Shown in pieces: positions 1-6,278 of a DNA stretch of 6,278 nt (position 1 is the stretch's first letter; each line of letters starts with the position of its first letter). Under the pieces are notes generated by a model that was not told the DNA's origin, ran no database searches, and saw only the letters and a program-made list of their open reading frames with translations. Position numbers and translations under genes: made by a program. The stretch comes from an uncultured Actinomycetes bacterium (GTDB lineage Bacteria; Actinomycetota; Actinomycetes; Nanopelagicales; Nanopelagicaceae), in NCBI GenBank assembly GCA_903890345.1, contig CAITAV010000123.1, positions 1 to 6,278 of the forward strand. The letters run 5' to 3'.

Positions 1-1209
1 AAGAAGGAAAGTTGCAAATGAAGTTGCAACCCATGGTGAACGCTTGCCAAGACCAGCCCAACGATTGAGATCAGTTACTTCGCCTGCGCTATCTCGAACA
101 AGTGTGACAACAGCAAATGCTCCAACTGTTGCTACGCCATATGCAAATAAATAATAAATACTTGCATCAAGGCCAGCCTTATTTAATGCAATAACACCGG
201 TGAGTAAGAAACCTGCGTGTGCGATAGATGAGTATGCAAGCATGCGCTTTACGTCGCGTTGTGCAATTGCAACTAGTGAACCAAAAACCATAGTGATAAT
301 TGCAATGCCGGTAAGCAATGGGCTCCATGACCATTCGGCATTAGCAAAAGATGTGTAGTAAATGCGAAGCATTGCGCCAAATGCTGCAACCTTTGTGGCT
401 GCTGCCATAAACGCTGTTACAGGAGTCGGTGCGCCTTGATACACATCAGGTGACCACGCATGGAATGGAACTGCGCCAACTTTAAAGAGCAATCCGATAG
501 ATAGGAATGCGATACCGATCAGCAGGAATACATCGTTTCCGGTACCACCAACTACAGCAGCGCGGATTCCTGCAAAAGTTACTGAACCTGAATATCCATA
601 TAGGTAAGCCGCACCGAATAAGAAAAATGCTGATGAAAATGCTCCTAGTAAGAAGTACTTCAATGCTGATTCTTGTGAAAGTAAACGGCGACGTCGAGAA
701 AGTCCTGCCATCAAATACAAAGGCAGTGAAAGAACTTCGAGCGCAACAAAGAGAGTTATCAAATCTGATGCAACCGGGAATAAGAGCATTCCAGCAACTG
801 CAAAGAGGGTGAGAGGGAAAACTTCTGTGACTTGCTGACCACGAGCAATTGATTCGCGCTCTTCTGGCGAACCGGGAATTGCGGCGGCTGCGGCTGCGAA
901 ATTTTCCGTATCTGCAATGAGAAATACCGAGATAATTGCAATAACAAGAATTGATCCTTGAAGCAGTATTCCTGGTCCATCAATAATTACAGAACCCATT
1001 GCAGCGGTTGTGGAGCCTGAGTTTCTAATTCTCCACACCTGAACAAGTGAAAGAACTAGCGTGCCGATTGTGACGCTGACTTGTGCAATTGGGCGCACTG
1101 ATTTAGATGCAAAAGCTTCGATTAAGACGCCAATAATTGCTCCTGCAAAAACAACCAATATTGGAGAGAGCAAGGAATATGAAAGCGTTGGTGAGATAAA
1201 TTCACTCAT
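1..1209 (-). CDS. nuoN: NADH-quinone oxidoreductase subunit N (partial, C-terminus missing)
   Basis: NuoN is an antiporter-like proton-pumping subunit of the complex I membrane arm (Proton_antipo_M family), lying next to NuoM and the NuoK/J/A region. The minus-strand frame is open from ATG at 1209 to the window edge, giving 403 codons. Actinobacterial NuoN is usually somewhat over 500 residues, so roughly the last 100-130 are outside. Translation by hand gives an N-terminal hydrophobic region, then FVALEVLSLPLYLM with the conserved TM5 glutamate at E158. K243 follows in LLFKVGAVPFHAW, then the broken-helix motif SPDVYQGAPTP (254-263 region) and K273 in the next helix. AQRDVKRMLAYSSIAHAG (316-333) is the second diagnostic stretch, with H331. 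The start abuts the nuoM stop (TAAATG), with GGAGG seven bases upstream. An Ala run (105-110) sits in the loop before the EVFPL helix. Identification is very secure; only the C-terminus cannot be judged. Confidence 0.97.
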   Translation of the reverse strand, partial: MSEFISPTLSYSLLSPILVVFAGAIIGVLIEAFASKSVRPIAQVSVTIGTLVLSLVQVWRIRNSGSTTAAMGSVIIDGPGILLQGSILVIAIISVFLIADTENFAAAAAAIPGSPEERESIARGQQVTEVFPLTLFAVAGMLLFPVASDLITLFVALEVLSLPLYLMAGLSRRRRLLSQESALKYFLLGAFSSAFFLFGAAYLYGYSGSVTFAGIRAAVVGGTGNDVFLLIGIAFLSIGLLFKVGAVPFHAWSPDVYQGAPTPVTAFMAAATKVAAFGAMLRIYYTSFANAEWSWSPLLTGIAIITMVFGSLVAIAQRDVKRMLAYSSIAHAGFLLTGVIALNKAGLDASIYYLFAYGVATVGAFAVVTLVRDSAGEVTDLNRWAGLGKRSPWVATSFATFLL

Positions 1210-2718
1210 TTATTTGCCTCCATGTGTAGGTGCTGGATCCGTAAAACCTATTTGTGAAAGTACATGAGCTGCTGCTGGATTAATAATGTTTAACGCTGGT
1301 GCTGGATAGAAACCTAGGAAAACAATTACTGCAATGACGGGGGCGATTGCAATCTTTTCGCGAAGGTTTAGATCTGCAAGGTTTTCATTGCCTGGAGTAG
1401 TTGGTCCATGCAATGAACGTTGAACAGGAATCAAGATATATAACGCTGCTAAAACAATTCCGAATGTTGCGATAACCGCTGCAACTGGATAGCGCGTGAA
1501 AGTTCCAACAAGAACTAGGAATTCGCTAACGAAACTTGAGAGCCCCGGTAAAGCCAAGCTGGACATGCCAGCGATAAAGAATGACCACGCCATCACAGGA
1601 GTCACTCGCTGTAATCCACCAAAGTCGGCAATTGTTGAAGATCCACGTCGAGAAATCATCCAGCCAGCAACTAGAAATAGTGCCGCTGTCGAGAAACCGT
1701 GGTTAAACATATACAAAGTCGCACCGCTGTGACCTTGAGTTGTCATTGCAAAAATACCAAGTGTGATGAATCCAAAGTGAGAAATAGATGTGTAAGCAAT
1801 CAAACGTTTGATGTCTTTCGCACCAATTGCTAGGAAAGCGCCGTAGACAATTGAAATAACAGAGAGAGTAATAATCAGTGGTGTGAAAGTTTTCGTTGCT
1901 TCAGGAAATAGTGCTAGGCAATAGCGAATCATTCCGAAGGTTCCAACTTTGTCTAGAACGCCTAAGAGAAGTACAGAAGTTCCAGGCGTTGCTGACTTCG
2001 CAGCATCTGGAAGCCATGTGTGAAATGGGAACAATGGAGCCTTGATCGCAAAGGCAATAAAGAAGCCAAGGAATAAGAAGTTCTGAGTTGTCGAACTCAT
2101 TTCCAGTTTAGAAAGAGCTGCGATATTAAATGTGTGTCCACCTTGTTCGCCTGAGAGAACGTATAGAGCAATGATTGATGCGAGCATCAACAATCCGCCA
2201 AAGAGTGAATAAAGCAGGAATTTCACAGCAGCTGCCGTGCGTTCACCGCTTCCATAGCCACCAATAAGGAAGTACACAGGAACCAACATCGCTTCAAAGA
2301 AGACATAGAAGAGGAAAACATCGGTTGCCGCAAAGACACCAAATGACATTGTTTGTAGAACCAAAATCAATATATAGAAAGTCTTCGTGCTCCAACGTCC
2401 GTTATCTGACTCATTCCAGCCCGCAAGTACAACAATTGGCGTTAGCAGCGCTGTCATAAGAATTAGAACGAGTGCAATTCCATCTACGCCAACTGCGTAC
2501 TTGATTCCAAATGCCTTAATCCAGTCATAGCTTTCTACAAATTGAAGATCCGTATTGCCTCGCTCAAATTTAACAGTCATCAAAATTGTGGCAACGGCTG
2601 CAATAAGAGTTGTACCCAATGCAAATTGCTTTGCGAGCAAAGATTTAGCTTGTGGCAGCGTTGCAATCAACGCAGCTCCGACTAGCGGAATAGCCATGAT
2701 CAACGTTAAGTAGTTCAT
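1210..2718 (-). CDS. nuoM: NADH-quinone oxidoreductase subunit M, proton-pumping antiporter-like subunit
   Basis: NuoM is the middle of the three antiporter-like proton channels of complex I, in the cytoplasmic membrane between NuoL and NuoN. I chose ATG at 2718, giving 502 residues, close to the approximately 509 of E. coli NuoM. This ATG overlaps the nuoL stop as ATGA and has GGTGA just upstream. An in-frame TTG at 2733 would add only five residues (MGGDA) and has no ribosome binding site. With the ATG start, the family's functional charges fall where expected: E142 in FFEAMLVPVYF (TM5), K226 in IAFAIKAPLFPFHTWLPD, K257 in GVLDKVGTFGMIR, H314 in YTSISHFGF and E399 in FVSEFLVL. These appear equivalent to E. 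coli E144, K234, K265, H322 and E407, known to matter for pumping. About 14 hydrophobic helices can be seen, ending in a short polar tail (PAPTHGGK). It ends in TAA immediately before nuoN. No frameshift or lesion is visible. Confidence 0.98.
   Translation of the reverse strand: MNYLTLIMAIPLVGAALIATLPQAKSLLAKQFALGTTLIAAVATILMTVKFERGNTDLQFVESYDWIKAFGIKYAVGVDGIALVLILMTALLTPIVVLAGWNESDNGRWSTKTFYILILVLQTMSFGVFAATDVFLFYVFFEAMLVPVYFLIGGYGSGERTAAAVKFLLYSLFGGLLMLASIIALYVLSGEQGGHTFNIAALSKLEMSSTTQNFLFLGFFIAFAIKAPLFPFHTWLPDAAKSATPGTSVLLLGVLDKVGTFGMIRYCLALFPEATKTFTPLIITLSVISIVYGAFLAIGAKDIKRLIAYTSISHFGFITLGIFAMTTQGHSGATLYMFNHGFSTAALFLVAGWMISRRGSSTIADFGGLQRVTPVMAWSFFIAGMSSLALPGLSSFVSEFLVLVGTFTRYPVAAVIATFGIVLAALYILIPVQRSLHGPTTPGNENLADLNLREKIAIAPVIAVIVFLGFYPAPALNIINPAAAHVLSQIGFTDPAPTHGGK
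1217..1221 (-). promoter_or_regulatory. Shine-Dalgarno site of nuoN
   Basis: Reads GGAGG on the minus strand, seven bases before the nuoN ATG at 1209. It lies inside the last codons of nuoM and fixes the nuoN start directly after the nuoM TAA. Confidence 0.85.
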
Positions 2719-4607
2719 AGCGTCACCGCCCAAATTGCCGCGATTAACACAACAGCGCCAATAACTATCAGTGCTGCATAACTACGAACGAAACCTGTTT
2801 GGGTTGAACGAAGTGAGCTACCTGATGCCAACGCCGCTGCTGCAACTCCACGGACAGTTCCATCGACAACAACGTCATCTGTTTTAACAAGTAATCGGGT
2901 GAGTGCTTGTCCTGGACGCATGAATACGCTTTCGTTGAAATCATCTTGTAACAAATCTCGACGTGCGATTCGCGTAAAGATTGAAACATCAGTTGGCGCA
3001 GTATCGGCAACTGTTCCACGACCATATTTAAACCAAGCAATTGCTGCACCAATGATTACAACAGCAAGTGCCATTAATGAAATAACAACTGGTGGCAAGA
3101 TTTCTTTGCCATGTCCTTCGTGCGCTTCAAAGAGAGGTTCTAGCCAGTGAACAAGTGCTTCGCCGCGGGCGAGTAAGAATCCTGATGCAACAGAACCAAT
3201 TGCAAGAATGCCCATTGGCAGCAACATTAAAAATGATGATTCATGCGGTGGATGATTGATGTCATAGCGTGGTGTTCCCGCAAATGTAAGAATCATTACG
3301 CGAGACATATAAAACGCTGTAAGGGCTGCGCCAAAGAGGGCCACAGATCCAATAAGGATTCCTTTTATTCCGCCAGCATAGAAAGCGGTTTCAATAATTT
3401 TGTCTTTGGAATAAAAGCCAGCAAAAGGTGGAACGCCCAAAATCGCTAGGTACCCAAGACCAAATGTTGCAAAAGTAATTGGCATGAAGTGTCTGATGCC
3501 GCCGAACTTTCTCATATTTACTTCATCGCCAGTTCCGTGCATAACTGAACCTGCACCAAGGAACATTCCAGCCTTAAAGAATCCGTGTGTAAGCAAGTGC
3601 ATGATTGCAAATGCATAACCAACTGGTCCAAGACCGGTAGCTAAAACCATGTAACCAATCTGAGACATGGTCGATGCAGCAAGTGCTTTTTTAATATCAT
3701 CTTTTGCTGTACCGATAATTGCACCAAAGAGAAGTGTGATTGCACCAACTATTACAACAAGTAATTGCGCAGTAGGCGCCGCATCAAAAATAAAGTTAGA
3801 TCGAGTAATTAAATACACGCCAGCTGTAACCATGGTCGCTGCGTGGATCAACGCTGACACTGGAGTTGGACCTGCCATCGCATCGCCCAACCATGCTTGC
3901 AAAGGGAACTGTGCGGATTTTCCTGTTGCAGCGAGTAAAAGCATTATTCCAATTGCAGTCAGGGCGCCCTGTGATGTGCCTTCTGCTGCTTCTTTCACTC
4001 CGCTAAATGAAACCGTTCCCATCGTTGCAAAAGCAATCATGATTGCAAATGAAAGTCCCATATCGCCAACACGGTTAGCGATAAAGGCTTTCTTTGAAGC
4101 GGTTGCATACGCAGGTTTGTGATTCCAAAAGCCAATAAGTAGATAGGAAGCAAGACCAACGCCTTCCCAACCAACATAAAGATTGAGGTATGAATCGCCC
4201 ATGACGAGTAATAACATCGCTGCAATAAAGAAATTGAGATAGGCAAAGAATCTACGGCGATCTTTATCGTGATCCATATAAGCAATCGAATAGATATGAA
4301 TCAGCGTTCCAACGCCTGTAATAAGAAGTACAAAGCAGATAGATAATTGATCTACAAGTAATCCAGCATCGATATTAAATGACCCGACTGAGATCCAACT
4401 AAATAGTTTTTGTGAGACTGCGCGATTCTCAGGGCTTCGGCCAAGCATTTGATAGAACTGAACTGCGCCAAGTATGAAAGACATTCCAGAGAGCGCAGTT
4501 GCTAATAAGTGGCCCCAGCGATCAGCGCGACGCCCGGAAAGTAATAAAAGTGCGGCGCCAAATAATGGCAATGCGATGAGATAGACCAGACCGTTATTTA
4601 CCAACAT
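2715..4607 (-). CDS. nuoL: NADH-quinone oxidoreductase subunit L, distal proton-pumping subunit with lateral helix
   Basis: NuoL is the most distal antiporter-like proton pump of complex I and carries the long amphipathic helix running along the membrane arm. The 630-residue product is typical (E. coli NuoL is about 613). Domains in order: an N-terminal NADH-Q oxidoreductase chain 5 region (about 65-125, with HIYSIAYM at 104-111), the core antiporter domain (about 130-430), and the C-terminal extension. Expected charged residues are present: E148 in YVGWEGVGLASYLLIGFW, D182 in NRVGDMGL, K230 in ATGKSAQFPLQAWL, H255 in ALIHAATMV, H337/H341 and K345 in MHLLTHGFFKAG, and K401/D402 in FYSKDKI. 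The tail has DDFNESVFMRPGQAL (555-569) and LRSTQTGFVRSYA (599-611), the conserved stretches around the lateral helix and last membrane segment. ATG at 4607 follows the nuoK stop by two bases; the ribosome site (GAAGAGA) is weak, suggesting coupling to nuoK. It ends in TGA, overlapping the nuoM ATG. Confidence 0.98.
   Translation of the reverse strand: MLVNNGLVYLIALPLFGAALLLLSGRRADRWGHLLATALSGMSFILGAVQFYQMLGRSPENRAVSQKLFSWISVGSFNIDAGLLVDQLSICFVLLITGVGTLIHIYSIAYMDHDKDRRRFFAYLNFFIAAMLLLVMGDSYLNLYVGWEGVGLASYLLIGFWNHKPAYATASKKAFIANRVGDMGLSFAIMIAFATMGTVSFSGVKEAAEGTSQGALTAIGIMLLLAATGKSAQFPLQAWLGDAMAGPTPVSALIHAATMVTAGVYLITRSNFIFDAAPTAQLLVVIVGAITLLFGAIIGTAKDDIKKALAASTMSQIGYMVLATGLGPVGYAFAIMHLLTHGFFKAGMFLGAGSVMHGTGDEVNMRKFGGIRHFMPITFATFGLGYLAILGVPPFAGFYSKDKIIETAFYAGGIKGILIGSVALFGAALTAFYMSRVMILTFAGTPRYDINHPPHESSFLMLLPMGILAIGSVASGFLLARGEALVHWLEPLFEAHEGHGKEILPPVVISLMALAVVIIGAAIAWFKYGRGTVADTAPTDVSIFTRIARRDLLQDDFNESVFMRPGQALTRLLVKTDDVVVDGTVRGVAAAALASGSSLRSTQTGFVRSYAALIVIGAVVLIAAIWAVTL
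2723..2727 (-). promoter_or_regulatory. Shine-Dalgarno-like site deciding the nuoM start
   Basis: Reads GGTGA (within GGGCGGTGA) on the minus strand, four bases before the ATG at 2718 and inside the end of nuoL. The spacing is a little short but usable. The competing TTG at 2733 is preceded by GCGGCAAT, with no such site, so this favours the ATG start. Confidence 0.6.
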
Positions 4608-4609
4608 GG

Positions 4610-4909
4610 CTATCTCTTCAACAAACTAGCATCATCAACAGATGCTGAACGGCGAGAACGATAAATGGTCACGATGATTGCTAGTCCCACAACTACTTCG
4701 CAAGCAGCAACGACCATCGTAAAGAATGCAACAACTTGGCCATCTAGGTTTCCGTTGATGCGTGCAAAAGTTACGAATGAAAGATTTGCGGCATTAAGCA
4801 TTAGTTCAATACACATAAAGACCACGATCGCATTGCGGCGAACTACAACGCCAATAGCACCGATAGTGAAGAGAAGTGCAGATATATACAGATAGTTAGT
4901 TGGATTCAT
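4610..4909 (-). CDS. nuoK: NADH-quinone oxidoreductase subunit K
   Basis: NuoK is a small three-helix membrane subunit related to MrpC of Mrp antiporters. It helps pass conformational and protonic signals from the quinone site to the pumps. The 99-residue length is standard (E. coli NuoK is 100). Three hydrophobic segments lie at about 5-23, 28-49 and 60-82. The two membrane glutamates essential in the family are present: E35 in FMCIELMLNAANL and E71 in AACEVVVGLAI, matching E. coli E36 and E72. The R24-R25 pair between helices 1 and 2 and the NLDGQV loop (54-59) also fit. The ATG overlaps the last base of the nuoJ stop (TAATG), with a strong GAGGAG five bases upstream. The last 15 or so residues are polar and basic/acidic (RSRRSASVDD), a short cytoplasmic tail. 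It ends in TAG two bases before nuoL. Confidence 0.98.
   Translation of the reverse strand: MNPTNYLYISALLFTIGAIGVVVRRNAIVVFMCIELMLNAANLSFVTFARINGNLDGQVVAFFTMVVAACEVVVGLAIIVTIYRSRRSASVDDASLLKR
4613..4619 (-). promoter_or_regulatory. Weak ribosome binding site of nuoL
   Basis: Reads GAAGAGA on the minus strand, five bases before the nuoL ATG and running up to the nuoK TAG. It is a poorer match to the 16S tail than the sites of nuoJ, nuoK and nuoN. The nuoK stop is only two bases from the nuoL start, so nuoL translation probably relies on ribosomes finishing nuoK. Confidence 0.45.
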
Positions 4910-5664
4910 TACTTCTCCTCCCTAACTTCTGTGTTGACTTGATCGAGTTGGAACTCTGAAGAATCAATCATGTCTCCGCGCGTGCGAAGAGTTTCAGAAA
5001 TTGATGCTGGTGCTGCAGAGCCATCTGGTAATAAAGCTGGAACATCTACAGCGTTATGTCGAGCAAAAACTCCGGGACCAGGTAAACCTGCGGCGGTTGC
5101 AAGTGAACCAGAACGGAAACGTTGCTCAGAAAGATCGCGTTGTGATGGTCGTGCGACTTCGCGTTGACGATGCGCTAAAACCATTGCGCCAAGGGCTGCA
5201 GTAATCAAAAGTGCTGAAACAACTTCAAATGGCCAGACATATGTTGAGAAGAGAAGTTGTGCCAATCCCTGAACATTTCCAGCTGCATTAGCAGCGTCGA
5301 GTCCAACTGGTTCGCGACCAAGGGTTGCGCGACTAATGAGTGAAACCATTAATCCACCAAAACCAATTGCTGCAGTAATTGCGATTGGTCGCAAGCCACG
5401 AATTGTTTCAGTAAGTGAATCTGCCGCATCTACACCGACTAGCATCAAAATAAATAAGAAGAGCATCATGACTGCACCGGTATAAACAACTACCTGAACA
5501 ATTCCTAAGAAGAGTGCGCCTTGTGCGATATAGAAAAATGCGAGAGTAACCATTACCCATGCAAGCAAGAGAGCAGAGTGCACTGCTTTCTTGACTAGGA
5601 GCATGCCGACCGCAGCAACCACTGCAAGTGGTCCCATGATCCAAAATAAAACGGACTCTGGCAT
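4909..5664 (-). CDS. nuoJ: NADH-quinone oxidoreductase subunit J with extended C-terminal tail
   Basis: NuoJ (ND6 homologue) is a membrane subunit beside NuoK and NuoA; its third helix switches between alpha and pi-bulge forms during turnover in studied complexes. Here it has 251 residues and five predicted membrane segments at about 7-24, 29-47, 52-77, 92-111 and 143-164. The hallmark GIVQVVVYTGAVMMLFLF (54-71) includes Y61, matching the conserved tyrosine near E. coli Y59. WPFEVVSALLITAALGA (144-160) is the conserved last helix. After this comes a hydrophilic tail of about 85 residues, including GPGVFARHNAVDVPALLPDG; E. coli NuoJ (about 184 residues) has a much shorter tail. From memory, actinobacterial NuoJ proteins share this extension, so it looks like a lineage trait rather than a fusion. 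The function of the tail is unknown to me. The ATG lies two bases after the nuoI stop with GAGGTGA seven bases upstream, and the TAA stop overlaps nuoK. Confidence 0.97.
   Translation of the reverse strand: MPESVLFWIMGPLAVVAAVGMLLVKKAVHSALLLAWVMVTLAFFYIAQGALFLGIVQVVVYTGAVMMLFLFILMLVGVDAADSLTETIRGLRPIAITAAIGFGGLMVSLISRATLGREPVGLDAANAAGNVQGLAQLLFSTYVWPFEVVSALLITAALGAMVLAHRQREVARPSQRDLSEQRFRSGSLATAAGLPGPGVFARHNAVDVPALLPDGSAAPASISETLRTRGDMIDSSEFQLDQVNTEVREEK
4915..4920 (-). promoter_or_regulatory. Strong Shine-Dalgarno site of nuoK
   Basis: Reads GAGGAG (in AGGGAGGAGAAG) on the minus strand, five bases before the nuoK ATG and within the last codons of nuoJ (REEK). It supports the TAATG stop-start overlap as the real nuoK start. 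Confidence 0.85.
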
Positions 5665-5666
5665 TA

Positions 5667-6278
5667 CTACTTCACCTCTTGTGATGGATGAGCTTCTGGA
5701 ACTTCACCACGGTAATACGTGTGGTGATCTGCTTCTGGATACATTGGATGAGGTGGCATCAACATTCCGGAGCGAAGTGGTGCCAATAAATCTTCTTTTT
5801 CAAAGATCAAACTTGAACGAGAGTTATCGGCAAGTTCATATTCATTTGTCATAGTCAACGCACGAGTTGGACATGCTTCGATGCAGAGCCCACAGAAAAC
5901 ACAACGCAAATAATTAATTTGATAAACCTTGCCGTAACGCTCTCCTGGAGACATTCGGTTTTCATCAGTGTTATCAGCACCTTCTACATAGATTGCATCG
6001 GCAGGACATGCCCACGCACAGAGTTCGCAACCGATACATTTTTCTAAACCATCTGGGTGGCGATTTAGTTGATGGCGACCATGGAAACGTTCTTGAGTTG
6101 GGGCCTTAACGTCTGGATATTCAACAGTCAATGTCTTTTTAAACATCGTGCGAAATGTGAGCCAAAAACCCATTGCTTGTGACGCTAGCGTTGCGGGACC
6201 TTCGTTAGCGACAGGTGAGTATTCAACGTTGTTAACGTCAATATCTTTAGAAACTCTTGGCTCTATGTGATCAGACAC
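5667..6278 (-). CDS. nuoI: NADH-quinone oxidoreductase subunit I, 2x[4Fe-4S] ferredoxin-type
   Basis: NuoI (TYKY/Nqo9 family) holds iron-sulfur clusters N6a and N6b and carries electrons through the peripheral arm towards N2 and quinone. Two ferredoxin motifs are intact: C81, C84, C87 with C91-P92, and C126, C129, C132 with C136-P137. In this fold the first three Cys of one motif pair with the fourth Cys of the other. The amphipathic segment at about 35-55 (GFWLTFRTMFKK) fits the N-terminal helix that sits on the membrane domain. The frame starts with GTG at 6278-6276, the last three bases of the window. Distances to MFKK and GRHQLNR resemble those I recall for mycobacterial NuoI, so 203 residues may be full length. 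However, the upstream ribosome site lies outside, and this codon could be an internal valine. Residues 1-30 are polar and variable. It ends in TAG two bases before nuoJ. Confidence 0.96.
   Translation of the reverse strand: MSDHIEPRVSKDIDVNNVEYSPVANEGPATLASQAMGFWLTFRTMFKKTLTVEYPDVKAPTQERFHGRHQLNRHPDGLEKCIGCELCAWACPADAIYVEGADNTDENRMSPGERYGKVYQINYLRCVFCGLCIEACPTRALTMTNEYELADNSRSSLIFEKEDLLAPLRSGMLMPPHPMYPEADHHTYYRGEVPEAHPSQEVK
5672..5678 (-). promoter_or_regulatory. Strong Shine-Dalgarno site of nuoJ
   Basis: Reads GAGGTGA on the minus strand, a seven-base match to the anti-Shine-Dalgarno complement, seven bases before the nuoJ ATG at 5664. It overlaps the last codons of nuoI (EVK). Confidence 0.85.

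Noticed and set aside
507..812. 101-codon plus-strand open frame antisense to nuoN
   Set aside because: The opposite strand encodes conserved NuoN with E158 and the LSRRRRLLSQES region. The plus-strand product is arginine/glutamine/leucine-rich nonsense.
866..897. G+C-rich run encoding six alanines in NuoN, considered as a simple repeat or slippage site
   Set aside because: Codons are mixed (GCA/GCC), the run is short, and it lies in the loop between membrane helices, where actinobacterial NuoN carries an insertion as far as I recall. There is no disruption of the frame.
759..983. 74-codon minus-strand frame within nuoN
   Set aside because: It is out of frame with the hand-translated NuoN, which is open and conserved through this whole stretch, so this is a shadow and not a sign of a frameshift.
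3667..4122. 151-codon plus-strand open frame antisense to nuoL
   Set aside because: It lies wholly inside the unmistakable nuoL gene and has a low-complexity Ala/Ile/Val/Pro composition typical of the reverse of membrane-protein codons. It resembles no family and has no independent context.
4037..4285. 82-codon minus-strand frame overlapping nuoL in another frame
   Set aside because: nuoL is intact here with conserved E148 and D182, and the alternative product lacks any recognisable motif.
1..6278. Search for mobile elements, CRISPR, tRNA, riboswitches, promoters, terminators or a novel defence or other system
   Set aside because: Coding sequence fills the window with at most two bases between genes. 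I saw no inverted or direct repeat arrays, no insertion breakpoints, no terminator hairpins and no unexplained gene.

Overview
The window is a continuous stretch of the respiratory complex I (NADH:quinone oxidoreductase, nuo) operon. It is transcribed entirely from the minus strand. Reading in the direction of transcription, from high to low coordinates, the order is nuoI (6278-5667), nuoJ (5664-4909), nuoK (4909-4610), nuoL (4607-2715), nuoM (2718-1210) and nuoN (1209 to the window edge at 1). This is the canonical bacterial order of the second half of a nuoA-N cluster. nuoN runs off the low-coordinate edge with 403 codons in view. nuoI opens with a GTG exactly at the high-coordinate edge, so it is either complete or very slightly cut.

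Protein features point to an actinobacterium. NuoI, NuoJ, NuoM and NuoN carry stretches that, from memory, resemble mycobacterial and streptomycete subunits, for example GRHQLNRHPDGLEKCIGCELC in part in NuoI, ARHNAVD in the NuoJ tail and DKVGTFGMIR in NuoM. Base composition is moderate, roughly mid-40s per cent G+C from counting a few lines by eye. That is low for the phylum and would suit a genome-streamlined aquatic lineage such as the freshwater acI group (Nanopelagicales). The taxonomic placement is an inference.

The genes work as one machine. NuoI carries two [4Fe-4S] clusters in the peripheral arm and passes electrons towards quinone. NuoJ and NuoK form part of the membrane link between the quinone site and the pumps. 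NuoL, NuoM and NuoN are the three antiporter-like proton-pumping subunits, and NuoL's long C-terminal helix braces the others. All key charged residues that can be recognised are present: one Glu and several Lys/His per antiporter-like subunit, two Glu in NuoK, and eight cluster Cys in NuoI.

There is essentially no non-coding DNA. The five gene junctions are a 2-nt gap, a 1-nt overlap (TAATG), a 2-nt gap, a 4-nt overlap (ATGA) and direct abutment (TAAATG). No promoter, terminator, RNA gene, mobile element, repeat array or CRISPR is visible. I found no previously undescribed system here. The useful points are start-codon choices, tight translational coupling and the unusual composition for an actinobacterial nuo operon.
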